Part shown: positions 1 through 10,494 of the stretch, in pieces
How the letters are laid out: every line of letters starts with the position of its first letter
Numbering within the stretch: position 1 is the stretch's first letter
Source: Riptortus pedestris
Taxonomy: Eukaryota > Arthropoda > Insecta > Hemiptera > Alydidae
Reading direction: 5' to 3'
Assembly (NCBI GenBank): GCA_019009955.1
Contig: CM032233.1
Location: forward strand, 112,888,001 to 112,952,000
Length of the DNA stretch: 64,000 nt
The notes under the pieces: model-generated
What the model was told of the DNA's origin: nothing
The model's input: only the letters and a program-made list of their open reading frames with translations
Databases searched by the model: none
Made by a program: the position numbers and the translations under genes

Positions 1-346
1 TAGGGGATTGACAGGTGGCGAAAGAATGGCATAAGTTATATGGCTGAGATGCTGACTTTTCGTCTTAGGGGCAGCGTTGGCCACATACAGATAATAATCT
101 GGAGTACCTTGACTTGCAGGTCTGCTGAAGTAGCTTCAAGGGGATATGAAGTTAATCGGCTCATGTAGAACGAGAAAGGAAAAGAGAATAACATATTTAA
201 ATCTTCTATAATGTGTATGCTGCACCCATTCGTATATGTGTTTAAAAAAAAATATTTTCAGTATTTGTAGAGTCCAGTAAGAAAAATATAAAGATTTTGA
301 AAAGCGAAGCAGTCATCAAATGGAATCTGGTACCGGTCGACAAGGG

Positions 347-347
<1 letters not shown>

Positions 348-420
<73 letters not shown>
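348..420. repeat. (TA)n microsatellite
   Basis: Nearly uninterrupted TA dinucleotides. The Tyr-Ile repeat frames over this tract are translation artefacts. The array forms the left flank of the fold-back element at 421-685. Confidence 0.95.
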
Positions 421-429
<9 letters not shown>

Positions 430-685
430 TTTTGGAGTTTTGGTCAGTGTTTGTGAAAATAATCTTAGTTTATTCCAATATTTCGAGAATATTTATTTAC
501 TCTTCTTCAGGGCTAAAAAGTACAGGTACTACTTTATATATATATATAGCACATTGTTGGTAGAGTGTAACAGATAGTGTTTGTGTTAATTCTACTTACC
601 AAAACTAAAGATACTTAAAAACTATTGTACATAACTGTTGTAGACCAACACACCAACACTGACCAAAATTCCAAAAAACTACAAC
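421..685. mobile_element. Small fold-back element in a (TA)n tract
   Basis: The first 35 bases (421-455) match the reverse complement of 651-685 at 32 of 35 positions. The arms contain GTTTTTTGGA and TTTTGGTCAGTGTT. (TA)n lies immediately to the left and TA-rich sequence to the right, as expected for an insertion into a TA tract. No coding capacity is seen. On the minus strand, 510-481 carries a hammerhead-like core (CTGAAGA, a short GAG/CTC helix, GAAA). It could be a MITE or the terminal part of a larger ribozyme-bearing element. Confidence 0.55.
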
Positions 686-707
686 ACAATATATGTTTAT
701 ATATATA

Positions 708-860
708 TATTTGACGGGCCACATTTTCGTGATCTCCTGGGTAGGATCGACAGACATTTGCCGAAATCATGTTCCGGCAATCCGGAATTTGTTATTTCAT
801 GTTCCGAAAATCGCATCATGAGTATGGCCTCAATTGCTGATTTAAGGGAAATCTGCTAAG
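708..860 (+). repeat. Family A repeat, 3' part
   Basis: Contains the family A 3' block: CATTTTCGTGATCTCCTGGG, a GGATCGA-type block, CCTCAATTGCTGATTT and the terminal GGGAAATCTGCTAA. Only the part downstream of the (TA)n core is present. Confidence 0.75.
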
Positions 861-1463
861 AGGTAAAGAAAAAAATTGAACTTATAAAATTATTTTACTT
901 CATAATGACTTCAATGTTTCTTTCCACTGGAATGGGAATCTGAGTACGTCACTTTTTATTTTAGCATTAGGCGCTAGTAGAGTTTTGAATAAATAATTAT
1001 GGGCTAGACTAATGGTCTAGGATTGGGTCGATCGGAAGCCATTGAAAGGTTCATGACGGCCCTAGAAGCTAGGAAGGCGGTCATTGAGCTAGAAGGGCAC
1101 GTAGATCCAAAGCACCAGGGGCAAGGCCCCCTTCCCCACCCTCTTGGAAAAACCAATTCTTTATATGGCTCCCTATTCTCCCTGTTGTTGTCCTATTGAT
1201 TCGCCGAATAGCATATGAGCTTCCTACTTCTAAATCTCTAGAACACTTGGTGGTGAATTCCAAAGTACATAAAAGTGTTCAAATAAATGGTTGTTCAGCC
1301 TCTGAAGTTAGTGGGTATACAATCCAATATATATTGTTGCCATATAGATTCAACCGTTGAACCTGTTCTTAATGTGGAAATATACTGGATCAAGGAATTA
1401 AGATAATAACGCCAGCATTGACATATCCGTTTGTAATTATTTTATTTATTTAGTAAATAGCAG

Positions 1464-1467
<4 letters not shown>
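861..1467. other. No recognised gene
   Basis: This stretch has a slightly higher-GC islet around 1020-1250. It includes a minus-strand open frame at 1081-1263 that has no recognisable domain and looks like decayed repeat sequence. Confidence 0.4.

Positions 1468-1511
<44 letters not shown>
1468..1511. repeat. (TA)n microsatellite
   Basis: A run of TA dinucleotides of about 44 bases. Confidence 0.95.
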
Positions 1512-1514
<3 letters not shown>

Positions 1515-1597
1515 TGAAAGTATAGCTATACTGAGTAAAAACAAATGCTTTTTTTTTCTTCTTGAAAATATCCTATTTATTTTCATCCAATAATAAT

Positions 1598-1599
<2 letters not shown>

Positions 1600-1675
<76 letters not shown>

Positions 1676-1734
1676 CTCTCTCACACTCTCACTCTCACTC
1701 TCCCTCTCCCTCTAACTCTCCCTCTCTTTTTCAG
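1600..1734. repeat. (TC)n microsatellite
   Basis: A long pyrimidine tract of TC dinucleotides with CTCTCC and ACTCTC variants. It yields Ser-Leu repeat frames that are not genes. Confidence 0.95.
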
Positions 1735-2300
1735 TGGCTACAGGTGTATGGTCGTTATTTCTTTTATTGTGAAATCCTTATATATTTTTGTTTTCCTAGC
1801 AAACAAGCGAGATTTTGATTTATTTAGAAGGATAGAAGACTCTTAAGATCTTTTATAATAATAAATCATCATGAGGAACGGATGTGGAAGAGGGTTCAAA
1901 GGATCTGTCTGAGAAGGGAGCGGTTGAGGAAGGTAGTGGCCGCAAATCAGCACACATCACCTGCACACAACACTTCAATATTTAAAGAAGTCTACCAGCT
2001 CTCTTATTTCACCCCAACCTTCTGGAGCACGAATTGGGAGGGGCACAGTACGTTTCCTTCCTAAAGCAACAAATCCAAAAATAATAAAAAAGTAAATGTT
2101 ATTACTATCGCCAGTTTTAGCAGATTTCTTCAATAATAATCATCTATTGAGCTTTTACTAATGAGGCGATATTTGAAACATTTCCTCAAATGTTTGCTAC
2201 TAAGGCTAATGGGGACGGGCTATCTACAGATTACACCCGTTTCAGTGTAAGCCTAAAGACATTATTTAATGAGTTCTCATTATATAAATTTCTCTATATA
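1735..2300. other. No recognised gene
   Basis: A short open frame at 1882-2064 has no recognisable domain. No RNA gene or known element is identified here. Confidence 0.4.
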
Positions 2301-2687
2301 CAGGATGTCCCAAGTTCCACCCCCCCCCTTAAAAGCCGCCAATTGTACTAATAAAAGGCTGAGACTTAGTATGCCATAATTTTGATCCCTGAAGAATCTT
2401 TTCAGTTCATATTCAACCTCGTAACCTTCTCCAGTACTTCTCTAGCGAGCATAAGATTGGAATTTTCAAAGTAATGCCATACTTTTTATGACGGATTCTT
2501 GTAGAAAACCAAATTCAAAACGAGTTTATATCGATGAAATTTTCGATTTGACGCACCCTTTATTCCTTTGCACAAATATGTTTTCAGAAACGTCACATTT
2601 TATTGAAAAATGCTGCGACATAAAAGTTGTAGCCAACAATATTATCTTTCAAACAACTCTTTGGGAAAAGGAATGGATTCTGAAATA

Positions 2688-2690
<3 letters not shown>
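2301..2690 (+). mobile_element. Family C mariner-like element, left part
   Basis: Begins after TATA with CAGGATGTCCCAAG, close to the CAGGGTGTCCCAAG end seen at 21,500. It follows the other family C copies through AAAAGGCTGAGACTT, ATCTTTTCAGTTCATATTCA and GACGGATTCTTGTAGAAAA. The right terminus is missing. The open frame at 2488-2688 is repeat-derived. Confidence 0.65.
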
Positions 2691-2752
<62 letters not shown>

Positions 2753-2830
2753 TATATCAGAATCAATAAAAACTCCTTGTCCTCAACAAGTGCTTTAATT
2801 TAGCTCCATCATCAGTGCAGATTAGAGATT
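2691..2830 (-). repeat. (AAT)n/(TA)n tract and decayed hammerhead-like element end
   Basis: An AAT trinucleotide tract passes into (TA)n. Beyond it, the minus strand reads GCACTGATGATGGAGC and, further on, GAGGACAAGGAG and TTTTTATTGAT. The order and spacing resemble the arm of the large palindrome at 28.6-28.9 kb. The GAAA half of the core is lost. Confidence 0.4.
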
Positions 2831-3195
2831 AGTAGCCTGTACCAAAGCAGTGGGTGACTCCAAAATTCTGGAGAATCTGTTAAAATTCAATACCAGAGAT
2901 AGCGCTGACTCCTCGAAGGCTCGAGTAGAACTTAAATAGAAGAGGAGGGATGTCTAATAAAAGAGATAATCCGTGTTTGCAGAGTTCAGATTATTAGCCA
3001 GCTGTATAGTTACTTCGCAAGCCTCTGGCACTATTAACTTTTTCATATAACATTGCTTTATAGAACCAGGTTTGAAAAAGCATTCTAAATGCTGTTGTGT
3101 ACGTGTTCTTTTAGTCAATATGCAGTTTTTGTTAGGTTTGACCACTAAACCTTTATCTAGAAGAATTTTCCTTTTCAAATGTAAATAATTCTTAA

Positions 3196-3780
3196 AAGTC
3201 CGTCACGCAGGAGCTTCGTTAACTAAGCAGATTCCCCACGTGCTTCACGTATTTGCATTTAGCGTAAAAGCTCAATAAGAACAATACTTAGTATTTGGGT
3301 TTTAAATAAAGTATGTCATTACATAACAGCTTATTGTTAATATGATATGAATAGGAGTGGGTGTTTACTCATAGCCGAAATCTAAAAAAATGCAAATATC
3401 TCGGTTAATAATGAAAGTAGTGAAAAAGCAAATATAACAAAATTTATAAAACATTATATTTTCAATAAGATTGACTCTATACAATTTTTCGATCCGACTC
3501 ATAACAACGGAGATATTTCGAATTTTCGAAATTCTCCTTCTCTATACCCCTCCCCCTTCCCTATGTCTGATTTCAGCCGTTAACGAATTTGATCTTTCTT
3601 GTTACATAAACCGCTTATATATTGAGTTTGGTAACGATTAAACAAAAATGTGACCACTAGAGCGGTAACATACAAATATATACATACAATTTTGAACGGA
3701 CCTCACTTTTGTCATCTCCTATGTAGGGTCGATAGACATTTGAGGAAAAGTTTCGAAAATCCTTAAGGGAAATCTGCTAA
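3196..3780 (+). repeat. Family A repeat, both ends present
   Basis: Starts with AAGTCCGTCACGCAGGAGC and the subterminal AAGCAGATT. It contains the ATATCTCGGTTAAT and CGATCCGACTCATAACAACG blocks and ends with AAGGGAAATCTGCTAA. The central TA tract is reduced to a short ATATATACATAC stretch. The minus-strand open frame at 2954-3178, just upstream, has no recognisable domain. Confidence 0.8.
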
Positions 3781-4273
3781 AAAGAGAATAAATGTATGAT
3801 ACCATTTTGTATCATTGCTGCTTAATTAATGGTGTACCACGGTGTCTGAGCATCCTAACCCACGATAGCTTATTACAGGTATTGATCGGTATTTAATAAT
3901 GTATTCAACCAATGCCTAAATTAACAAATACTTCTGTTGTATGTGAATACCACAGGTGCAATCCATTTCAGAGAAAGGCTTATTTCCTTTAATTCCTGAA
4001 TAACAGAGAAATGAAATAATTTCCGTCAGCCCCCTCCCCTTTCCCCTAGCACATTCAGGTCGGTTAGTAAGGGAATTAATAATCCGATTTATTTAACCAA
4101 TTACACTACGATTTATATTAAAAACGTGTATCACAGTTAGTCTTGCATGGTATGCAATTAATTATCTGATATTCGTAAGAGTAAAATGATACTCAGATAC
4201 AGAATATAATTACCCGCTATATATTTATTCTGATTTTGTTATCCTATGTGGAATAGCTATTTAGGTTGTAAAT
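3781..4273. other. No recognised gene
   Basis: AT-rich sequence with no recognisable repeat terminus or coding motif. It lies immediately upstream of the candidate exon at 4274. Confidence 0.4.
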
Positions 4274-4402
4274 ATGACACGATCATCGAGCATTCGAAAT
4301 CTAGCAGATGACGATCTAGGAGATTGTTCAAATTTAATAACTTCTGCTAACACTCTATTGCCACGTTTTGTGTTTGATAATTATCAATCTCCATATTCAA
4401 AG
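4274..4402 (+). CDS. Candidate first coding exon, function unknown
   Basis: An ATG opens exactly 43 codons, starting MTRSSSIRNLADDDLGDCSN and ending with NYQSPYSK. It stops at AAG followed by GTATAA, a plausible splice donor in phase 0. Without splicing the frame ends at once (GTA TAA). The residue mix (Ser-rich start, acidic DDD, then a hydrophobic LLPRFVF) is more protein-like than surrounding frames, and the interval is not made of family A, B or C sequence. No domain is recognised. No matching acceptor exon was found downstream, so this may be chance or part of an unrecognised transposon gene. Confidence 0.3.
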
Positions 4403-4699
4403 GTATAATGCACAACTAAAATTACGTTCGTTAATGGTTGCAATCCGAGGAGGAAGGAGTAAAATATAAAATAGTTTTTATCTCTTTTATTATGCGAGTG
4501 ATCAAAATATGTCATATTTCTAAATATATTGTTACGTTTTATTACCAAAACCAGTAATAAACGTTTTTAATAAGAGTTCTTTTGGATTGCAAAATTAAAT
4601 ATTCGCAAGTTTCACAGTTTTTATCACTGCACAATTTATTTCACAATGCATAATACACTTGGTAATTATTCTTAATTACTACTCACAGTATACACTGAT

Positions 4700-4900
4700 A
4701 GCGTCACTGTTCTTCAATGAGTCACAGTCCAATAATTCACTCACGGTCACTGAAATTCACAACAAGACGGCACTGCACTGTCCTTTACTTCGCGGCACTG
4801 CACTGTCTTAAACACGGCACTAAACTGTTACTTATAGTCACGGCACAACACTGTTCTTCTTATAAAAAACACTTTACCGCACTGCACTAAGTCGCACTGT
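4700..4900. repeat. Imperfect tandem repeats of GGCACTGCACTGTC
   Basis: At least five related units occur (near 4769, 4792, 4814, 4838 and 4877), variants of CGGCACTGCACTGT separated by about 23-39 bases. They lie in the predicted transcript leader of the LTR-like segment. Confidence 0.7.
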
Positions 4901-4931
4901 AGCACTGATGTGAACATCAAGGTAGGTGAGA

Positions 4932-4965
4932 ATAAAACTGACTCGCTCGTGGCTGGCCGGTTCTT
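4932..4965 (-). promoter_or_regulatory. TATA box and TCAGT initiator pair
   Basis: On the minus strand TATATAAAG is followed by AACCGGCCAGCCACGAGCGA and then TCAGTT. The spacing of about 30 bases from TATA to the initiator A is the usual one for arthropod RNA polymerase II core promoters. This is sequence evidence only. Confidence 0.45.
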
Positions 4966-5231
4966 TATATAGATCGTCGGCATACGTCAAAGGAATTGGC
5001 TGGGCCGTTCGACGTCGGGTCTCAGAGGGCCTAGACCCTCTGTCGGCTTCTTTGATCTACATCGCACTTCCCAAATACCCGACTCTCTCTCTGAAGGATT
5101 ATTCATGTATTTAATTTTCGCAATACTATTAAGGATTTAGTATCCTTCAATTCTTGTTTATTGGGGTTTTTTCTATGTCGAATATTGTACTAAGATAATC
5201 CTATTTTGGCGTTCTCAATTTTTTAAGTTTA

Positions 5232-5274
5232 AGGGAAATATCCATCGATCCTACCCAGGAGGTCCGTTCCAAAA

Positions 5275-5330
<56 letters not shown>

Positions 5331-5570
5331 TGTGTGTACGCGTGTATATCTTTGCCTGTTAATGCTCCAGCGATCACAAATTTTGTGTTATCTTTGCAAA
5401 CTTCGTCATATAAACGGTTTAAAACTTTCGTTAACGGCTGAAATCGGAATTGGGGGAAATATTGGCATTTTTTAGTTTTTTGCCTCCACCAAACCCCCAT
5501 CTTACTCATGTCATATTAACAATAAGCTGTTATATCATGGACCACTTTATTCAAAGCTTAAATACCACAT
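5232..5570 (-). repeat. Family A repeat with (TA)n core
   Basis: Minus-oriented family A: CCATCGATCCTACCCAGGAG, then (TA)n at 5278-5326, then CGTTAACGGCTGAAATCGG and the AAGCTTAAATACCA block. It abuts another minus copy at 5572. Confidence 0.75.
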
Positions 5571-5571
5571 A

Positions 5572-5680
5572 TATCCCTTAAGGGAAATCAGCTATTGAGG
5601 TTGTACTCATGACGCTATATTCAAATAACTTCCTCAAATGTCCATCGATCCAACTCAGGAGTAGAATGAGGTCTGCAAAA

Positions 5681-5760
<80 letters not shown>

Positions 5761-6640
5761 GTTTGTCTGTTGGCGCTCAAGCGGTAGAAATTTTTGTTAG
5801 ATCGTTACCAAACTTTTAAATTTCTAGTTTGGTAACGATCTATGTAAAACGAAAGATCAGGTTGAGGGGGGGGGGCGGGGGTCTAGCGGGGAAATTTCGA
5901 AAATTCTTAATTTCTCCAGCATTGTACGTCGAATCGAAAAATTATATAGAAGCTATCTTATTGCAAATAAAATGAACTATGATTTTTGATATATAAATTT
6001 ATTTAATATCTTTAATATTAACGGAGATATTTGCATTTTTTAGTTTTCAGGCTTCAGTAAACCCCCCTCCCCCCATGTCATATTAGCAAGAAGCTGCTGT
6101 CCCATGAACTGCTTTATTGCTTGCTTAAAGACCAAATATTGTTTTCATTGAATGTTCATTGTGTGAGATACGGGCAAATACTTAGTGTGAGGACGTCATC
6201 AATTACGATTTTGCGGACGTGAATCGAAAATATTTATTTCTTCTGTACCATACTCGATATAGAACTCCTCCATTACACACTAAAGATCATATTAGTAAAT
6301 AGCTGAAATCGGGGGTTTATAGGGAGTATTTGGAAAATTCAAAATATCTTCATTATTATGAGTCGGATCGAAAATGGTGAGAACCTATCTTGTTAAACTA
6401 TTGCTGCTCTATAATTGTTGTCCAATACTTTTTCTAGTAACTCAAATCTTTTAAGGGAGTAATTATTCTCTGGTTTTAAGCCTTCAACGAACCTCCACTT
6501 CTACTCATCGAATTTGGACTTAGAAATAGACTACATATGGTGAAATGACATTACAAGTGTGTCAGTCCAGTGCGTGGGAAATCAACTGAGTTTTCGAAGC
6601 CCCTATTAACGGAGTTTTTTGGCTCATGAGTAGCCAGATC
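5572..6640 (-). repeat. Family A repeat, long form
   Basis: Begins with CCCTTAAGGGAAATCAGCTA, the inverted 3' terminus. It contains (TA)n and (GA)n at 5686-5758, two successive internal modules each with a GGCTGAAATCGG/CTCC block, and ends at GTGGGAAATCAACTGAG plus a diverged GCCCCTATTAACGGAGTT terminus. The second module (CGTCATCAATTA onward) is a diverged duplicate of the first. Confidence 0.75.
5686..5758. repeat. (TA)n followed by (GA)n
   Basis: TA dinucleotides change abruptly to GA dinucleotides inside the core of a family A copy. Confidence 0.95.
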
Positions 6641-7685
6641 TACATGAGGGATCACGTATAAGTGTCATTTAACTTTTATAAGGTCATTTATTTGGAAATT
6701 TGCTGAAAGGTTAACATTTACAGTATTTTCATGGAACTTTGATTTCCCGTTCTGTTAGGGATATCTTAGCTTATCAAAATTGAGTTATGATTTACTTGTT
6801 TAAGGTTATATCTGATACCTACTAAGTTTACGCTGTTACTATTCCGGCTTATCAACCTTGGATGAGCAATTAAACTTATTACATTTAAAATGAAATACCT
6901 TCATTCCTTTCAACGTTATAAACATAATAGGCAATCCCAATTCTTCAGGCTAATTTAATAAACCTTGAAAAAATATTGAGTATACTAGAATAGATTAGAT
7001 TTCCTAAGCATAATCTTATATAATAAACAAAATAATTCATTGGAAATAAAGTATTGCAATAATAGAATTTCTAGAAGGAATATGTATTGCAAACTGTGAA
7101 AAACCTATTTCCAATCAAATTGAAGTTTGTGTTAATGAAGAAAAAAAATTGTAATTTTTAACCATTGTCGGTGCCAACGCAGTTTTCCGCCATATTCCCT
7201 TTTATCAATTATCAGCTTGCGGATTAGAGAGATTAAAGGCCAACCTAGTTCAGTTATCTCTCGATAGCCGCATCAAATGTCTGTAGGCATTTAAGTTAAA
7301 TTAAGGCTCTCATGGTAGTTGCCGGAAGGTACTCGATTAGTAATTGTTGAAAATTAAGCGAGCGCTCCTTCTCGTCTAAGCTAAAGCTGGTTGCTACACT
7401 ACTTGAGTTAGCTTGTTCAAGTGCGCGTCGAAGCTGTATTTAACAAGCCACAATTCCAAGTAGCACTTTATTAAAGGATAGCTTATGGTCACTTAGTACT
7501 TGAGAATAATCGTGGATAATTCCCCGAGCTCCACAAAATCCAATATCAGACTCTGTTTTTCTTGCCTTTTTTCCTGCGAAATCTTGCACAAGAAATATAA
7601 AAATTGAAATTTACATTTTTACACCGATTGGAAACTACACCCTCTTGATTTTTCTCAGCATTTACCCACAGACAAGGAATCAAAG
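6641..7685. other. No recognised gene
   Basis: A kilobase of AT-rich sequence with no dispersed-repeat terminus or coding motif that I recognise. A slightly GC-richer patch lies at 7170-7480. Confidence 0.4.
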
Positions 7686-7740
7686 AAGTCCGTCACGCAG
7701 GGGCTGCGTAAACTAAACATTTCCCACGTGCTGGTGGGAC
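7686..7740 (+). repeat. Family A 5' end fragment
   Basis: AAGTCCGTCACGCAGGGGCT continues to TTTCCCACGTG and then leaves the family consensus. It is a solitary 5' terminus. Confidence 0.65.
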
Positions 7741-7787
7741 ACACTAGTGATATCTTCCCACATATTCTCTATTTCCATGTAAAAAAA

Positions 7788-8268
7788 AGTCTGTCACGCA
7801 GGGGCTTCGTTAACAAAGCAGACTTCCCACTTGCGTCACGTATTTACATTTAGCTCATGACGTAAAACTAAAATTAGGACAACATTTGTTATTTATGCTT
7901 TAAATAAAGTGGTTCATAATGCAACAGCTTATTTTTGATATGACATGAGCAGGAGTGGGGGTTTACTGAAGGCCAAAAACTAAAAAACGCAAATACCTCG
8001 GTTAATATTAATGATAATGAAAAAATGTACATATCAACATTTATAGAACAGTACATGTGCAATAAGATTGGTTTTATACAATTTTTCCTGCCCGACGCAT
8101 AATAACGGAGATAATAAGAGTTTTCGAAATTCCTCCTCTCTAAACCCCACTTCCCCCCGCCCGATTTCAGCCGTTAACCAACTTGTTGATGTTTCTTTTT
8201 ACATAAAACACTTATATATTGAGTTTCGTAACTATTAAACCAAAATTCCAACCGCTAGAGCGGTAACA

Positions 8269-8318
<50 letters not shown>

Positions 8319-8440
8319 ATTGAACGGACCTCATTTTCGTCAATTACTAGGTACGAAAGATGACATTTGAAGAAAGTTGTCAAAAATGGCGTCATGAGTA
8401 CAACCTCAATAGCTGATTTCCCTTAAGAAAAATCGGTTAA
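7788..8440 (+). repeat. Family A repeat, near full length
   Basis: Has the 5' end (GTCTGTCACGCAGGGGCTTC), the GGTTAATATTAATGATA block, the CCGCTAGAGCGGTAACAGA block, (TA)n at 8273-8314, GAACGGACCTCATTTTCGTC, and a degraded 3' end around AAAAATCGGTTAAAA. Confidence 0.8.
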
Positions 8441-9071
8441 AACCAATAAGTGCGTGGGGGGGGGGTACCAAAGGCTGATACATGAAACTACGATTAACTC
8501 GCTTAATACTTGAGTTAAGAAAAAATGTATAGAACAACAATTGTAGAACATTAACAGTTTAATAAGATTGGTTCTATAACATTTTACGAAGCGACTCATG
8601 AAAACGGAGATATTTTTAATTTTCGAATCCCCTCCCACTCTAAACCCGCACTATTTTAGGTCCGGTTTCAGACAATGACAAATAAGATCTTTAATGTTAA
8701 CTGAAACGGATAAATATTGAGCATGGTATAGATCGAATAAACATTTACGACTTAAGTCTGCCTTACTCTATTTCTAAAATCCGATGAGTAGAAGTGGGGG
8801 TTTACTGAAGGCTCCAAACAACAAATTACCAATAACCCTCTACACATTTGAAAGAAAATACGTATGCAACAACGTTTATTTTTATTTTTTCAATACGATT
8901 GGTTCAATAAAAATATTTGATCCGACGTATAATAACGGAGTTATTTCCAATTTGTCGGAATGTGACCCTTCTATATCCCTACTCGATTTTCGCTGTTAAC
9001 CAACTTGATCTTTAGTTTTACATAAAACGCTTACTAAAATAAAAAAAACGGTAAAATTACTTATACGGTAC

Positions 9072-9105
<34 letters not shown>

Positions 9106-9131
9106 TATATATATATATATACTTATATATA
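8441..9131 (+). repeat. Family A second-module segment, split by a Helitron
   Basis: Contains the second-module signature ACTCGCTTAATACTTGAGTT and then a further module ending in TTTACATAAAACGCTTACTA and a (CA)n/(TA)n core at 9074-9121. The rest of the copy resumes at 10141, after the Helitron. The segment from about 8890 to 9110 is strikingly similar to the reverse complement of 47,050-47,235. Confidence 0.65.
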
Positions 9132-10083
9132 CTAGCTCAGATACCCGGCTTCGCCCGGGAATTCATTTGAGGCTGAATGGTGATGGTATTTTTTTGGCAA
9201 GGCTTTACTTTGCACAATATTTTGACATTTACCCGTCCCAGTGTTTAGGGTTAATACCCGTCGTTTCTGTGGATTTGTTAATAATAAAATTATTTTTTTA
9301 TGTAAGACTTCACTGTCCTCCATATTGTCATATTTCCCGTTTTCTGTGCATTATGCATAGATTTGAATTATTAAGGACAAAATATTAACATACATTTGAA
9401 TTAGTTTTTCCCGGTGAGGTACCTCGTAGTTCACATTGAAAAGAATTGTTGAGCAAATTTCTCTAAATAACAAAATAAACAACTTCTGTTATGTGCATAT
9501 TTGCCGAAACCCCAATAGGAAGCGGAATACCGCTATTTTTAAATTCAGGCCTCCCTTATAACCCCCACTCCTGCCCGTCCCTAGAAATGTTGGTATGGCT
9601 TATTATAATGAAAGCGTTAGTGCTAATACACATACCAAGTTTTAATTAGTTCGGTTTAGTCTTTTGTGCCAAATAAAATTGTTGATTTCCGCAGTAGTTT
9701 TTAACGTATAACTCATTTATACTTAGGTATACAACAAACGTGTATATAACAAAAGTTACTCCAAATAACAAAATAAACAACTTTTGTTATGTGCACGTTT
9801 ACCGAAAAACAAATACGAAACGAAATATCGCTATTTTTAATTTTAGGCCTCCCTTACAACTCCCACTCCTGTTCGTCTCAGAGAAAATTAATATAGCCTA
9901 AAGTCTAAGTTGGGTTAGTAGTAATTTACATACCAAGTTTCATAAAATTCGGTTCAGCCGTTTATGCGTGAAAAGGTAACAAACAAACAAACACACACGA
10001 AAGAAGCAAAATGCAGTTATGGTGTCTATGACAAAGTTATAGTGAAATTTCGAGAAAAAAATCAATATACAGACAGAGGTTAC

Positions 10084-10140
<57 letters not shown>
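9132..10140 (-). mobile_element. Non-autonomous Helitron (family B), copy 1
   Basis: Minus orientation. The 5' end is TC at 10,139-10,140 followed by TATATA and AATTGTAACCTCTGTCTG. The 3' end is the hairpin CCCGGGCGAAGCCGGG, TATCTGAG and CTAG at 9132-9135. Flanks are A on the 5' side and T on the 3' side, the Helitron target. It contains two tandem internal modules (CAGGAGTGGGGG-type) and no Rep/helicase coding sequence. It sits in the TA core of a family A copy. The small open frames at its 3' end recur in other copies and are repeat-derived. Confidence 0.85.
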
Positions 10141-10234
10141 TATATATCTTGGATTGTCTTGGGGAAATTTTTCGAAAATCGTTTCTTGAGTCCCATCTCA
10201 ATAGTCAATTTCCCTTAAGGTAAATCTTCTAAAA
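10141..10234 (+). repeat. Family A 3' end, right of Helitron copy 1
   Basis: Resumes with GAAATTTTTCGAAAATCG, CATCTCAATAGTCAATTTCC and a degraded terminal GGTAAATCTTCTAAAA. This shows that the Helitron split a pre-existing family A element. Confidence 0.7.
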
Positions 10235-10494
10235 CTCTGTCACGGAGGTGGTGCGTGAACTATAGTTACCAGGTATAGGTCTGACAGCCTCTCGGGATGT
10301 TAGACATTATGACTCCAGTAGATCCAGTCCACGGGCAAGCTAACACTGAGTGAAGTGGCCCCCGACTGTATTGACGCCCGTCAGTCTATTTGAGACAACT
10401 GGTTCCAGGTTCTCCTTGGTTAAAGGAGGTTGAGCGTCCGGTTAATCACTCTCACGCTAAAGATCTTTAAGGGTATATTGCCAACCAAAAAAAA
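10235..10494. other. No recognised gene
   Basis: A short GC-richer stretch between family A copies with no recognisable feature. Confidence 0.35.

Larger units (their letters stand above)
4530..5070 (-). mobile_element. LTR-like or promoter-bearing segment with tandem CACTGCACTGT motifs
   Basis: Read on the minus strand, a TATATAAAG box (about 4960) is followed about 30 bases later by TCAGTT, which matches the arthropod initiator. A leader follows with several imperfect repeats of CAGTGCAGTGCCG-type sequence, each about 23-35 bases, then AATAAA motifs and an end at CGTAACA. TG...CA-type termini, an internal promoter and a polyadenylation signal suit an LTR. No second terminus or target duplication was found, so the upstream limit is uncertain. 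A promoter plus first non-coding exon of a host gene is the alternative. Confidence 0.4.

Noticed and set aside
297..577. Open frames rich in Ile-Tyr repeats, here and at other (TA)n tracts
   Set aside because: They are translations of (TA)n microsatellites in two frames and have no flanking protein-like sequence.
1562..1846. Ser-Leu-rich open frame
   Set aside because: It is the translation of a (TC)n tract.
9132..9323. Recurrent small protein starting MEDSEVLHKK or MENSEVLHKK (also at 21,160 and 48,364)
   Set aside because: Its recurrence is explained by the Helitron family B 3' region, which is conserved as DNA; the frame ends exactly in the terminal hairpin and has no start context or partner gene.
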